A DNA stretch of 64,000 nucleotides from Chloranthus sessilifolius (GCA_021018995.1 CM037587.1:69521604-69585603); one strand, 5' to 3'. Shown: positions 22,943 to 35,695, counted from the stretch's first letter. Made by a program: numbers and translations. Notes: generated from the letters alone by a model not told the origin.

Positions 22943-24060
22943 TTAGGGGTAGTATTTCCTCAGGTACATTGCATTCCACGAGTTAGGAAGTTCCTCCCCA
23001 TCTTGGTTTACCAATTTGTACGCATTTCCTGGGTATGTGGCTGCTATAACATATGGTCGCTCCAAATTCAGTTTCAATTTTTCTTAGGGTGGGTGTGCGT
23101 GGACGCCATGATTTTCTTCAAGACTAAGTCTCCTTTCATTTATGGATAGCTGATCGTCAAGCTGGACACGTAAGGATGGCACTTGTATTTCATATGGTAG
23201 GATTGCCTCCATCCCATAGGTGAGGAGATAAGGAGTTTGGCCAATGGAGGTGCGAATGGAAGTTCTATAGGCCTTGAGTGCTTTCGGTAATTGATCAGGC
23301 TAGTTGACTCCATTGCTTGTTTCCACTGTTCATTTTTAATTTCGGATCAGAATCTTATTAGTGGCTTCAGCTTGTCCATTCCATTGGGGATAGAACGGTG
23401 ACGAGTGCTATATGTCAATGTCGTATTTCTTTTATAGTTTCTTCTTCTTCTCGGCAATGAACTGTGGTCCATTATCGTTGACGATCATTCTGAGAACTCT
23501 AAACCTTGTGATAATATTCTGAACAATGTACTTTACCAGAGTCGATGCAGTGACTCTGATGTATGACTTGGCTTCTACCCATTTGGTGTAGTATTTGGTA
23601 GCATTAAGGGTGAAAGCATGTTTGTGGGTGTTCTCAATTGTGTCTGTGAATGGCCTGATTATGTCGAAGACCCATATCGTGAAAGGCCATGGTGAGACCA
23701 TGGGATTTACTGCTACTGATGGGGCTTTAATAAGTGCAGTGTGCAATTGGCATTGTTTATAGGATTGTATGTAGACGTGGCAATCCCTCTTCATTGTGGG
23801 CTAGTAGTAGCCTTGTTGTATGATATTCTCAGATAGTCTCTAACTACCAGCGTGAACACCGCAGGCACTTCTGTGTGCTTCATGGATGATATATTGTTCT
23901 TTGGCTTTCGTGACACGCCGTAGCAGTACTCCTTTCCCCAAGATGCAGAATCTGGCACATCGATTCCTTATCGTTTCTCGTTCAATCTTTTTTGCATAAG
24001 GATGTAATGCCAGTATTCTAGAAATTTCCAGACATCGTAGTACCATGGCTGTCCGTCATC
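22943..24060 (-). pseudogene. pol: E integrase
   Basis: Strand-transfer enzyme of the Tat-type element. Read from high to low coordinates: an HHCC zinc-binding region (HEAHRSACGVHAG near 23850, then CHVYIQSYKQC near 23770), first catalytic D in VFDIIRPF, second D in VNDNGPQF (about 23470), catalytic E in NGQAEATNK (about 23370), then AYRTSIRTSIG, YGMEAILPYEI and a C-terminal LERPYVI..NAYKL..GEELPNSWNAMYLRKYYP ending in a TAA at 22943-22945. This order and ending are typical of Tat integrases. Several in-frame stops occur (for example after EKKKKL), so it is not functional. Confidence 0.8.
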
Positions 24061-24620
24061 GATTGGAGATTGCTAAAATCTGAAGGTTGTGATGGTAGCC
24101 TCTTTCCTTGTGGGATTTTCTATGGCAGATTTCTCTTGCTTAGTAGTTTTTGGAAGAACAAGTACCACGAGTTTGACTTTCCAGGCTACTTCATGTGCAG
24201 GCATGGTCAACTTCTCGATGATGAAGGATGTGGTGCTTTGTCTGATCGGTATTAGCTCATTTTCTAATATTGGGTTGTGGGTGAAGGAAATTCTTTCAAA
24301 TTTCATTACCAAGAATTGAGCAGTTTCTAGGTAGGCCAACAGCCTTTTTTTCTTCGTCTTTCACTCTCCGATTACCTATGATATTACAAGTTTTGAGTAG
24401 CCGATAGTTTTCAACTGTTGGACGTCCAATTATAGCATGGCTCGTACCCCGGCTATAAACGCTTCATATTCGGCAACAATGTTAGTGACTGGAAAATAGA
24501 GTTGAAAGGCTTTAGGTATGATGACTCCTTCTGAGCTTAATACGACTATCCCAATGTCCCTTCCTTTTTGATTGAGACCCCCTTCGAAATATATGTCCAT
24601 GAGGTCTTGTCGGGTTCTTC
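24061..24620 (-). pseudogene. pol: E second (archaeal-type) RNase H
   Basis: The frame encodes MDIYFEGGLNQKGRDIGIV, then LYFPVTNIVAEYEAFIAGV, then AYLETAQFLVMKFERISF. The N-VAEYEA block followed by a helix and LLAYLETAQ is characteristic of the additional RNase H in Tat-lineage elements. The first catalytic Asp appears replaced (YFEGG, where D is usual) and at least three stops interrupt it. It lies between the retroviral-type RNase H and integrase, as expected. Confidence 0.65.
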
Positions 24621-25437
24621 ACCTTGAATTAAGAGTAAGACTTCCTCAGGAAAGTCTGTACATACCGGTTCATTGCTCTGGAGTGGAATATTGGCAAGGC
24701 AATCGGTGATCGCCTATCTTTTGATTGACTTTTGTGTGACGTAGGTGATGTCAAACTCCTATAGTAACATATGCCATCGAGAAATCTTTCTAGATGTAGC
24801 AGGCTTTTCAAATATGTACTTCAAGTGGTCCATGCGGGCTAATACCAATATTTTATGAGCCCTGAGGTAATATCATATTTTTGTTGAAGCCCATACAATT
24901 GTTAGGCAAGTCTTCTCCATTGCTGTATATTTCTATTCATATTTGACCATCGTCCTGCTGAGATAATAGATGGCCTTTTCCTTCCTCCCATCTTCATCCT
25001 ATTATCCCAGGATCACCCCCATTACTTTAACATTAGCAGATACATACAAGATTAATGGTTTTCCAGGGATTGGTGGCAATAATATTGGAGGGTTAAGAAG
25101 GTACTTCTTGATATTATCGAAAGCTTGCGGACATTAGTCATCCCATCTATATTCGACTCTTCCTTTTAGTAGTCTATAGAAAGAATCACATCGGTCTGAG
25201 TGCTGAGAGATGAATTTCCTGATAAACTAAAACGTCCCTATTAGGCCGTGTAGTTCTTTGATGTTGTTGGGAGGTGGCATCTCAAGAATGGCTTTGCCTT
25301 TCACTGGATCAACTTCGATTCCTTACTTGTTGACTATGAATCCTAAGACTTTACCAGAGGTTACCCCAAACATGCACTTCCACGAATTCATCTTTAGTTG
25401 ATATTTCTCAGACCATTCTAATACAAGTTGGTGTGCC
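24621..25437 (-). pseudogene. pol: E reverse transcriptase end and RNase H
   Basis: Just after the C insertion point the frame continues HQLVLEWSEKYQLKMN, GFIVNK, GIEVDPVKGKAILEMPPP, the connection region of Ty3/gypsy RT. RNase H follows (PLILYVSANVKVMGVILG, AIYYLSRTM, WHMLL, EFDITY). Stops and small indels are frequent, and the first RNase H Asp is lost (LYVSA). Removing C together with one copy of GTGCC joins this directly to the RT half at 37847. Confidence 0.7.
25433..25437. other. Target-site duplication GTGCC, left of C
   Basis: GTGCC directly precedes the C 3' LTR and is repeated at 37842-37846 directly after the C 5' LTR. It belongs to the E RT sequence. Confidence 0.9.
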
Positions 25438-27548
25438 TACTGGGGAAATGGAGTGTGCTGATTTAGTGTGTAACAAAATAGAATCAAATTAAAATAAAGG
25501 ATGGACTCAGCACAACTACAATCTCCTAGACCTGCAAGATACAGGGCTATTGCAGCAAGTTTTATAGGTAAGTAAGGGTATGCCCACAGGGAAAATGTGA
25601 ATAAACTATAATGGATCTCCAGATCTATAATAGATCTGGCACTCTATCCTACTTTAAGCTACTCTAAAATAAGAGAGAGTAGAGGTTTTTGGGTTTTTAT
25701 CACTATAAACTGCAAATTTTAAATGCAGTTAATCCAATGCTTAAGAGCACACAGAGATAAGAGGAAATGGATTAAAAATCCAAAGGATGAAGATCAGCAC
25801 CTAGGGATTTGGTATTTCACTGAAAATGAATCGAATCAAAGGCAATGCTTAGATCAGATCTGCAACAATTCTTCATCTGGCTACAAGCTGCCCAGGTTTT
25901 ACCCCGGCAGATGCATGGTAAAAGAATCCAATCTCAACCAGAGAGTGGAAGCAATCCTAAGGCTATGATCTATCCACTTTAATGGTCATAGACCATCCCA
26001 GAGATTGTCCCAATAAATCAAAGCAATCCTAAGGCTATGATTTGTCCACCCTAATGGTCACAGACCATCCTAGAGATTGTCTTGAGCTAATGGTTTTAAT
26101 TAGAACATGTTAACCATTGTAGATGTTGTGAATGTCAGGCTACAAGCTCCCCATTTCTGGCTGGCTCACAGGAGTATCCAAACTGAGGAAATCGAATACG
26201 AATAAATGAAATCTAGCTCAGAATTAACTCTAAAACCCACAATTCCATTGCAATGCTACTACTTACAATGATGTGCTCAGATCTATAATCTGTGTAGCAT
26301 CTGATCCCTCATAAAGCCTCTAAAACTCTCAATTAAAGATCATACCCTCACCCTATCTACTGAAGAGGTTTTTAGCCAACCATCAGTGTCTAATGGCAAG
26401 GAAGAAGAAGGAAAAGAGAGGAAAAAATTGGAGGGAAAAATGAATTCAATCCTGGCTCTGCTTTCTCAATTTTTGGATGCCTTTCAATGTCATTGCTCCT
26501 CTATTTATACCTTTTTCCTAGATCTGTTTCAGCCAATCAGAATTCAGAAGAATAATGCAGTTATACTGATGTAGCTGATCCCTCTTCTAGAAGCTTTCCT
26601 CCTATTAGTCCATAACTGACAAGTACATGTGACGTAGTTAGAGTTCCCGCTCGTGCTCAGTTGAATACCCCCAGGGGTCGCTGTCGTGCCTTCGAGCGTG
26701 TGCGCGGAATCTGGAAGTTGTGACTGTGTAAGAAGGGTCATTGGAAGTTCCCAGGATGAATGTCGAGAAGTTATAGAGAGCTTTTCGACGGGTTCATGGT
26801 CTGTATGCTTAGTCTTTTGATAGGTTTGGGATAACCTCTCACTAGGTTGAAGTGTACTCGTCACTAGGATTAGCCTCTCTCGATAGGTTTGAAGTAGCTC
26901 TCGATACCCTCTGTTTAGTTCTTCCTCCATCCTGTCGACGGGTAACAACCATCCTGTCACCTTAGTGAGGTGATTCATATGTTGGGGATCATCTCGACAG
27001 GTTCTGAAGGATCTTGTCGAAGGCTTCTCTTGTTCTGCTTGATAGGTTTATCTGAACCTCGCAACTTCCACTGCACTTTCATCTAAAGTGTCGACAGGAT
27101 TCTTTCTTTCTGCAATCACAGCCTATTGACAAGCAGCTGGAACCTTGTGATAGCTTACTGGAACCTCTCGGTAGCTTCTTCCTTGACTTTCCTCAGCTGG
27201 CACCTATTTCTGGTGCACTATCTTCCATCTGTTAGGACTCAGTATCCTCTTGGTGGGTTCAATCTATCTTCTCTGCAACTGTGCTTGGTCTCAAGCATGA
27301 CTTGTTGAGCCCATGACCTTCTCATGAATTTATACAACTCTGATTGATTGACTGACAGGCTTTTAGGCTGTTGTGAAACTGTGATGAGGAACAGATTGCT
27401 TCTTTGGCCTTTTTAGGTGGATATTTGCACTAAGGCTGGATTTTATTGCTTATCTACAAAACATCCTTAACACACCTTATTAGTCAATTAAGGGGCCTAA
27501 CAAAGGTCGGGTTAGGAGGTGAAAAATGATATTTTTCACTACTCAACA
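25438..27548 (-). repeat. 3' LTR of element C
   Basis: In sense orientation it begins TGTTGAGTAGTG at 27548 and ends at 25438 (TACTGGGGAAATGG on +, where the 5' LTR has TGTTGGGAAAATGG). It is colinear with 35720-37841. The inverted repeat GTGAAAAAT/ATTTTTCAC is at 27519-27539, the motif array at about 26640-27330, the TATA box at 26502-26509, and two hairpin motifs are at 25965-25996 and 26037-26068. Confidence 0.95.
26502..27330 (-). promoter_or_regulatory. C 3' LTR promoter: TCGACAGG array plus TATA
   Basis: Variants of CTCGACAGGTT, GTCGACAGGA, CTCGATAGGTT and CTGTCGAAGG recur more than ten times between 26640 and 27330. A TATAAATA box on minus at 26502-26509 follows in the sense direction. 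Confidence 0.6.
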
Positions 27549-29197
27549 CACCCCCAAACCTAAGCTTTGCTAGTTCCTAAGCAAAGAAGAAATTCAAAAC
27601 AATTATTGAAAATGAAAAAAAAATGCCACTTTTGGAGGGAATACAGATGCATTTAGCATATGCATCAAGCCTTTTAAACTCCTAGGTGATCCCTAGTGGA
27701 GGAGTGAAGTCTCCTTAGGGTTTTCAATGAAGTTACCGAAAAACTTCCCCAATGGTTCAGTTAATGTTAATGTAGTATGTTAAGGACAAAAATCAAGTCA
27801 GAACGAAATTCATTCCACACCTTGTTCCTTTGAGTTCAGAAGGTTTTTATCAAAAGCAGTCTTTTAAAAACTGAAATTCTGCTGTATTTCCTTCATAATC
27901 AATCAACTCATGTTAAGGCATTTTATCCGAAATTTAATACATTGCTAGCTATCAAATTGAGAATGTGTATTATGATACAACTCCCAACAATCTTAATTTC
28001 AGACCCAAAGCTCACCAAGGCTTGTCACTTAGAAGGGAACTAGAAGGGTGCATTAGTTCACTTAGCTCAAGAGCATTTACAGCCCTCAAACAGGACTGCA
28101 AGCATGAGCATAGGCATTGCTCTAATTTCTAAAATTTCCTAACTCTTTTCACCATAGATCAGACATATCCTTATCTCTACTTGACAGCTCAATCAATTTC
28201 AGATCAATAAGGACTTTTTATTGGGTTGTAATGTGGCTTATGGGTGAAATTTATAAAGAATAAAAGGGAATGAAAGGATTCAAATGTGAGAAATCAGTAA
28301 GGTAAGGAGGTGATTTGCAACTTCTCAACCTTTATTTCAGCATAATTCCATCTTCTTTTTTTTTTTTGAATTTTCAGAGCCAAAGTGGCCAGCTTCATCT
28401 TTTCATTTTTTTTTCAAAATATCTGATGAAATGACTTCACTCTTTAGTTTTCCTTTTCTTTTTGTATGCCTTTCTTTTATGTTTTTCTCCGTTTTATTTT
28501 TTATATTTTTTTATATGGGCTAGCATGCCACAATTACACTTCACTCTTGCCTTCACATGTGTTTTCTTCTTCTTGTACCAAATTGTCAAAACATACTCGT
28601 CTAACCTCTTCAATTCCTTCACCTTTCCTTCTGAAATCTCAAAGTGAGGGTCAGGCTGCATCTGGTCACTGAGGTTGTGGGTTCAAATATATATTTTTTT
28701 GGTTTGTATCAAAGAAAAGCTTGGATTTCAAGGCTCAAATGGTGTTTATCAAGGGCAGTTCAAAGGGTAAGGATATTTTCAGCTCATACTGTCCAAGGAA
28801 TGGCCTTACTTCATGTCCTCAATGTCAAAAATGCTGTGAAGTTGTTTCAACTTGGATTTGCCTAACTTCTAGTGATCAAAGCTGGATCCAGTTAGTCCTT
28901 AGAGCAGAAAAATTGCCAAGACACTCTTTAAAAGGATAAGTTCTCTAGCCCAAATCTCACTGGGTATAGTATTCCATCAAATTTTTTGGGGAGTATCCTC
29001 ACAGATCTTCTCTCCTCTCTAGGTCACTAAGTGTTAATTTTTGAATAGAAGTTCTTGACATTTGCTTCATTATAGTGTTAGAGCTGCAGCATTATTCCAT
29101 TGTTAAAAGTTCAGGTGGGGATTTACTTCATTTTCTTAGTTTTTTCTTGAACCTTGCTTCACTACTATTAACTATCCATTGGTAAGGCACACCTTGC
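27549..29197 (-). other. C noncoding 3' region with polypurine tract
   Basis: The polypurine tract AGGTTTGGGGGTGTG (minus; 27547-27561) abuts the 3' LTR. An identical 15-nt copy lies at 29198-29212. The 1.6 kb between aligns with A, B and D in reverse orientation, including the block at about 27640-27725. No ORF is conserved. Confidence 0.7.
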
Positions 29198-29212
29198 CAC
29201 ACCCCCAAACCT
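29198..29212 (-). promoter_or_regulatory. Second polypurine-tract copy in C
   Basis: AGGTTTGGGGGTGTG on minus is identical to the tract at 27547-27561. It lies about 430 bp downstream of ORF3. Confidence 0.6.
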
Positions 29213-29643
29213 ATGAGGAGTAGTGTCCTCACTATGTTAAAGATAATAGTGGGTGTGCAGCACAGGAAAAAAAAAGCAAAGATACACACAGAAAGAAAAG
29301 AAATATAAGACATAAATATCAAAGGAACTAATTAACACAAAAAAGAAATTGTATTAAAATATATACAGAGAGAATGCACAAGATCCCAATGAGTACATAA
29401 AATAAAAAGTAGAAAAGAAAACCTAGCCACATTCTAATATAGACACGACTAAGGCGACAACGTCAATAGCCACAAATAAAATATCCCATTCAAAAATTTG
29501 TAGCCCTGGCTCAGGGATATCCTCAACCTGCTGCCACTAGAAGAGGAACTACAAGCCAAGGGAGGGGATGAGAAGGCCTAGAAGGAAGGAAGTTGAGCGG
29601 GTGGTGGATGGGGAGGCGATGGTGGGGGAGAGGAGGTGGGGGG
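29213..29643 (-). other. ORF3-to-second-tract spacer in C
   Basis: The first part (29560-29643) still encodes a proline-rich stretch in the ORF3 frame beyond a stop. The rest is AT-rich with no recognised gene. Confidence 0.4.
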
Positions 29644-29826
29644 TTAAATCTTATATTTTTTCTTCTTCCTCTTATCCTTTTTCTTCTCTTCCTGGGCCAG
29701 ATTTCGTAGCACCTCCTCGTATTCATCCCACAGGAATTGCAGTGGGTCTGGCTCCTAAGGTGGTGGCGGGTCCAACCAGATTGGGTAGAATTTGTTTGTC
29801 TTATCAATGGGTTTGTCATCCGCCAT
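29644..29826 (-). pseudogene. ORF3 of element C (small conserved protein)
   Basis: The frame starts MADDKPIDKTNKFYPIWLDP, matches D ORF3 (53494), and continues PLQFLWDEYEEVLRNLAQEE into a Lys-rich segment. A TAG after PPPP and a TAA after KYKI break it; proline-rich coding follows as in D. No domain of known function is recognised. Conservation of start, spacing and composition with D argues that it was a real gene. Confidence 0.6.
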
Positions 29827-29893
29827 GGTTGGAAGTAGCGATGAACTAATAAAGTCGACAGAGAATGAGTACCACGGAGTGGGAAAGGCCTGC

Positions 29894-29901
29894 CATTTAA
29901 A
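29894..29901 (-). promoter_or_regulatory. TATA-like box ahead of C ORF3
   Basis: TTTAAATG on minus is followed by GCAGG, 67 bp before the ORF3 ATG. D has TTTAAATACACAGG 73 bp before its ORF3. The shared spacing suggests an internal promoter, which is inference. Confidence 0.4.
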
Positions 29902-29964
29902 GGGTGAGGTAGATGGAATAGGGATCGTCATAATAAATGTTTGCATTTTTTCAAAGCTTAACTG

Positions 29965-31010
29965 TTAAAGTGACGATGGAAATAAATGGCATGACGATAG
30001 CGGTAAGCACGACATGTTGTGCAAATTATTATTGGGAATGACATCGCGGAGTGCATGCTTGTCAAAAAAGACCTTAGTTTTCTCCTTGTAAATTCTTGCA
30101 TTGGAATAAGCGTCCAACCTCAGCTCATCCAACTCAGACAATTGGAGTTTCCTCTGAATGCCAGCAGAAGTTAAGTTAGTGTTCAAAGCTTTAATGGCCC
30201 AATATGCCTTGTGCTCAAGCTCTACTAAAAAATAGCATGCCTTGCCATTTACTAGCCAAAAAGGAGACATCCCAATGGGGGTCTTGTAAGCAGTTCTATA
30301 CGCCCATAAAGCATCAGGTAGCTTCAAAAGCCAATCCTTTCGATCCACTCTCACTGTTTTCTCCAAAATATGTTTGATCTCTTTGTTAGATATCTCCACC
30401 TGCCCCCTCGTTTGTGGGTGGCATGGGGTGGCAACTCTGTGTGTCACAGAGTGCTTCTGAGGAGGTTCTTAAATTGTTTGTTGTAAAAATGGCTCCCCTC
30501 ATCACTAATGATGGCTCTGGGGGTGCCAAACCTAGAGAAAATGTTATCCTTCAAAACGTTGAGGACAACCTTGTGATCATTAGTTCTTATGGCTATGGCT
30601 TCGACCCATTTGGACACATAGTCCACAGCCATGAGAATGTAATTATAACCATGGGAAGGAGAGAATGGGGCCATAAAGTCTACCCCCCAAACATCAAAAA
30701 GCTCAACCACAAGAATAGGCAGCAAGGGCATGGAATTTGGTGTGGAAATACTCCCCATTTGTTGGCATCTAGAACAGGCTTTGCAGTGTTGAAACGTATC
30801 CTTGAAAAGAGTGGGCCAATAGAAGCCACTTTGAAGCATCTTTACAGCAGTTTTGTTACCACTGAAATGGCCTCTGCAATCCTATTCATGGCGCATAGTC
30901 AGAATATTTTTAAATTTGGTTTCAGGCACACATCTTCTTACTACTTAGTATGCACAATACTTAAAAAGGTAAGGATCCTCCCACATGTAATATCGAATCT
31001 GTGAGAAAAA
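29965..31010 (-). pseudogene. pol: C integrase, C-terminus deleted
   Basis: Zinc-binding cysteines are in CKACSRC (about 30760), first D in WGVDFMAPF, second D in IISDEGSHF (DGG is usual), E in [12 protein letters not shown] (about 30390), then [15 protein letters not shown] and [15 protein letters not shown] text. After FFDKHAL the frame ends in unrelated sequence, and the module that in D reads [13 protein letters not shown] and RWEGPY is missing. D has about 680 bp between pol and ORF3; C has about 140 bp here, so a deletion removed the integrase end and part of the ORF3 leader. A frameshift separates the two halves near 30445. Confidence 0.85.
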
Positions 31011-32510
31011 TAGATTCTTATCATCCTTGTTCCAATGTGGGGGGATTTTACCTGCAGCTAGATAATTTACTATGTTGGCAAACCAGGGCACACTCATCTC
31101 TACAGCAAAGAGTTTTTCATTTGGGAAGGAATCATTGATGGGCAAGCTCTCTTGTTCAGCAGCTGGGATCCTAGATAGGTGGTCTGCTACCACATCCTCA
31201 ACCCCCTTCTTGTCCTTGATCTCTAACTCAAATTCCTACAAAAGCAAAACCCATCTTATCATTCTGGCTTTGGCATCTTTTTCGGACAAGAGATATTTTA
31301 GGGTTGAGTGGTCAGTAAACACAATGATCTTAGATCCTAGCACATATGATCAAAATTTCTCCAAAGCAAATACAATAGTCAACAACTCATTTTCAGTTGT
31401 TGTATAATTCAACTGGGCATCAGCCATTGATTTGCTTGTATAAGCCACTACACTTGGTGCCGTATCTTTTCTTTGTCCCAAGACTATACCAATAGCAAAG
31501 TTTGATGAATCACACATCAACTCGAATGGCAAGGAGAAATATGGAGCTTGTAGAATGGGAGCAGTAGTCAAACATGTCTTTAGCAATTCAAAAGTAGTCA
31601 GGCATTCATCACTAAATTCAAATGGAACCTCCTGGCACAACAAGTGGCAAAGAGGTTTGAAAATTTTGCTGAAATCTTTGATGAACCTTTGACAGAAACC
31701 AGCATGACCCACAAATGACCTGACTTACTTGACAGTTTTGGGTGGGGGTAGATGTGAAATTAAGTCAATTTTAGCTTGATCAACCTCTATTCCTTTGTGG
31801 GAAACAACATGCCCTAAGACAGTGCCTTAAGTCACCATGAAGTGACTTTTTTCTCAACTTAAGACTAGGTTGGTTTCTTCACATCTTTGCAACACCAGGC
31901 GAAGGTGTTGTAAGCATTGACTGAAATCATCCCCATAAGTGGAAAAATCATTCATAAAAATCTCCAAGAACTGATCAATCATGTCAGAGAAAATAGCATA
32001 CATACATCTTTGAATGGTGGCAGGTGCATTATGTAGTCCAAATGGCATCCTTCTGTATGCAAAGGTTCCAAAGGATCATGTAAAGGTTGTTTTCTCTTGA
32101 TTCTGTGGGTATACAGGGATCTGATTATATCCTGAATAACCATCAAGAAAATAATAAAATGCCTTGCCTGCCAGCTTATCCAAGATTTGATCAATGAATG
32201 GCAATGGGAAATGGTCTTTGCCAGTTTTCTCATTGAGCTTCTTGTAATCTATACACACCCTCCAACCAGTGGTCCGTCTGGTTGGGATCAGCTCTCCTGA
32301 GTCTACTTGAACTACAGTTATCTTGGATTTCTTAGGCACCACCTGGGTAGGTGCTACCCATTGAGAATCTGAGATGGGGTAAATGACCCTAGCATCTAAC
32401 AGCTTGACAACTTCTTTCATGAAAACATCCTGCATGTGTGGGTTCAATTTCTTTTGCATCTCTCTAGAAGGATTGGAGCCCTCTTCAAGATGAATCTTGT
32501 GCATACACAC
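31011..32510 (-). pseudogene. pol: C reverse transcriptase and RNase H
   Basis: The frame opens CMHKIHLEEGSNPSREMQKK, then GWRVCIDYKKLN, FYYFLDGYSGYNQIP, MPFGLHNAPAT and the active-site block FMND (31947-31958), where D keeps FMDD; loss of an active-site Asp would inactivate RT. Connection and RNase H follow ([64 protein letters not shown]). Several TAA/TAG stops and a frameshift near 32080 interrupt it. Confidence 0.9.
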
Positions 32511-32518
32511 AACAATAT

Positions 32519-33769
32519 TTATACCTCAAGATCTACAATAGTCCACCTTATTGCTCTCTTATGCTTCTTCAGCACACAAAGCAGTTCTTCCTCTTGCCCA
32601 AGAGTGAGGGAAGAAGAAATTATGACTGGCAATTTCTTATTAGCTGCTAGGAAAGCATACTTTAATGATTTTGGGAGCTGCTTCAGCTCCACATCTGGGG
32701 GACTGATGAGTGAAGGCAATAGGGGTGCCTTAGAAGGTGGTGGAAGAGATAACAAAGCTGGTTTCTCTAGGTGATGCATTGCTAGCTCCACTTCAGAATT
32801 TACAGTTTGCACTTTCTCAAGCTCAGAGGTGAAGGCTTTCTCTTCCACAGTTTCCTTCCAAACTTCATCAAAAACATCAAACAGATCATTATTGAGCAAA
32901 AGGTGGGGTAGAGTTTCTTCCACTAACTCGTCCTGCATCTTAATGGAAAAATAGTCCTCATTATCTAAATCGGGTTCATGAGCTGCATTATACACATTTA
33001 ATTTGACTTTCATATTACCAAAAGTTACTTCCATGACTCCTGATCTACATTGAATGCACGCATTGGCAGTGGCCAAGAAAGGCCTACCCAAAATCACAGG
33101 AATGGAAGTAGCACACTTGCTCGGCTCCATATCTAGTACCAGAAAATCAACAGGATAAAAGAATTTGTCAACTCCAACCAAGACATCTTCTATGATGCCC
33201 ACAGGCTTCCTTTCAGATCTGTCAGCTAGTTGTAAAACCATATGTTTGAGCTTCAACTCACCTAAGCCCAACTTCTTATATACTGAATATGAAAGTAAAT
33301 TCACACTAGCTTCCAGATCTAATAAGGCTTTTTCAATGGTATGATCCCCAATGATGCAGGGGATAGTGGGAACTCCAGGGTCCTGGAACTTGGTTGGGGT
33401 TGCTATAGTCAATACTTGGTTTACTTCTTCTGATGAAAAGACTTTCTTGGATGGGTGAATCCTCGATTGTCTTTTGTGGGTGCAAAGATCTTTTAAAAAC
33501 TTGGCATAGGCAGGTACTTGCTTGATTACATCAAGTAAAGGCAGGTTGATCTTTACTTGCTTAAAGGTTTCCATCATTTCCTCTACTTTAGCATTCCCCT
33601 TATCAAAAGGAGAAGTTGCTTTTAAGGTATTTGGAAATGGGAAATGGGGAGCTGGCCTCCCATTTGCAGCCTTAGCCAACTCATCAAATTTTTCTTTATT
33701 TTTGTTTTCAATTTTTTCTTCTTTTATTTCTTTTTTCTGTTGGATAGCATTAACACCCCCCTTATTCAA
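32519..33769 (-). pseudogene. pol: C protease and pol linker, 416-codon open frame
   Basis: The longest uninterrupted frame in the window. It begins in the gag-protease linker, has the block FDKGNAKVEEMMETFKQVK seen also in D and G, then the aspartic protease (about 33300-33000). Where D has LLDLGASVNLLPYSVY, C has LLDLEASVNLLSYSVY, losing the flap-proximal Gly. ADRSERKPVGIIEDVLVGVD, VDFLVLDME and IPVILGRPFLATA follow, as usual for this lineage. The end leads directly into RT after one stop. Confidence 0.9.
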
Positions 33770-35398
33770 ATTGGGCTACTCCTGCTGGACATTCTTTGGG
33801 ATTGCTTCATCATCTTCCTCGAAATTTGTCAAAGGCCCAAAGCCTATCTGATGGTCTACCAGCCTTTCACTTCTTAATGTTGTGATAGATTTAGCTTCCT
33901 CATGGGAAGAAGAGACTTCACCTACCACATATTGTCTCTTTGGATTGTCCATGGGCTGACTAGGCAGCCTACCTTTCTCTCTCTTTATCAATGCATTAGA
34001 CAGTTGACCAAGATGGTCTTCTATCTTTTTGGTACTCTAACTATGAGAGTGGACTGTTTGAAACAAAAAGCCTAAGTTCTGTAATGAGGTCAGAACTTGC
34101 TCTTCAAAAGAGGATATTCTAGAAGCTGAAGTGGGGCATTTGGTTGTAAAGGCTGAACCATAGGCTGAGCCATAGCTTGTTGGTATTGGATCCTTGGAAC
34201 AAAATTCTGTTGATATGTTTAGGGAGCAGGTTTAAAAGGCATTTGCTGTGGTTGCTGGTAGAACTGATGCTGAAACTGCTGCTGGCTTTGATTTTGCACA
34301 TTGTTTTACTTCCACCTCAAGTTAGGGTGGTTTCTCCAGGAATAACCAGCAGTTGGCTGCTGATCATAAGACTGAGCAGTAGCCACATGTTCCATTACCA
34401 ATTTCTGGAATTGTCCAGCAGAGGGGCAATCTTGAATGGGATGAGTGTGAGATTGACAAATGGGGCATGCCTCTCCCACACTAGCAACCAATGGAGACTG
34501 CCTCTCCTCCATCCTATTCTCTAGCTTTTGAGTTAAGCTGGTTACCCTTCTTTCCAAATCGTTATACCCACCAATCTCATACAATTTTCCTCTTGATGTA
34601 TTCTCCTTCACCATTCCTCCTGGGGTGTCCACATCCCTAGCAAGAGACTCTTGCTGTAATGAATTTTCACTAATAACATCAAACAATTTCTACACTTTCT
34701 CAACTATTTTATGAAGGTATGTGCCTCCACAATAAGCATTCACCATATTTCTACTCCTTGAGTCAATTCCTTAATAGAAACTTTGGATAAGTTGCCATTC
34801 AGGAATTTGGTGGTGGGGACACTGCCTCATCACCTCTTTGAATCTCTCCCATGCCTCATGGAACCCCTTCAGTTGGGAGTTGAGAAAATGAGAGGATATT
34901 CTTCCTCAACTGACTGGTTCTAGGCATGGGGAAGAATTTAGCTAGGAATTGGCTTTGCATGTCATCCCATAAGTTGATACTATTAGGGGGAAGAAAAGAT
35001 AATCAGGCCCTGGCTTTGTCCTTTAATGAAAAAGGAAATAGCCTAAGCTTGGTGGCTTCTGGCCCTAGACCTGTAATGTTAAAGGTGGTACACAAGGCAA
35101 GGAATTCATCCACATGCTTGTATGGGTCCTCTTTACTCAAACCATGAAAAGAAGGCAACATCTAAATGGTTGAAGACTTAATCTCATAATTAGTTTCCAT
35201 AGCAGGAAATTGGATACAAAAAGGAGAGTTATATGCACCAGGTGCATAATAATCCTTCAACAACAACCTCGGTTGCTCACCCATTGCAGCAGATTCAGTT
35301 TCAGTAGATGTAGATGGGGTTTGCTTGGGTCTAAGAATCCTTTCAACCATTGGATTTAATGGCAAAATCTTGGGGTTGAGAGTTCTTCTTCCAAACAT
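33770..35398 (-). pseudogene. gag: C gag (nucleocapsid-capsid), broken
   Basis: The likely start is the Met at 35398 (MFGRRTLNPKILPLNP), which aligns with MLGTRSLSRTLEPLNP in D; a second Met (MGEQPR) at 35284 is the alternative. The capsid part (LPSFHGLSKEDPY and following) is split by stops and frameshifts between 35160 and 34690. A perfect CCHC zinc knuckle, CPICQSHTHPIQDC, lies at 34426-34467. A Gln-rich segment and a charged linker run to 33770. Confidence 0.85.
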
Positions 35399-35695
35399 AT
35401 ACCACTCACACAAGGCCCAAAATATAGTTCACAACTAATACAACAAGGAACAAGCACAAACAGCTAATAAATCTATAAATGCATAGATATGAAAAATAAT
35501 AGAGGAGTAAAGAGATGCAAACTTCAACACAACCTCTAGCGCAATGCTAGGAGCACCATCGATTCAGATCTGAAAAGAAAATCGAGCTACAAAATACTAT
35601 AGGAGCAATTAGTCAAACACTTAGCAGGTAATCACAATTACAAATCTAAAAAAATTTGAAAGAAAACTTAGATCTACTAAGTTTAGATCACATGA

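Noticed and set aside
30414..31004. 196-codon + strand ORF
   Set aside because: It is the reverse-strand shadow of the C integrase, whose catalytic motifs are on minus.
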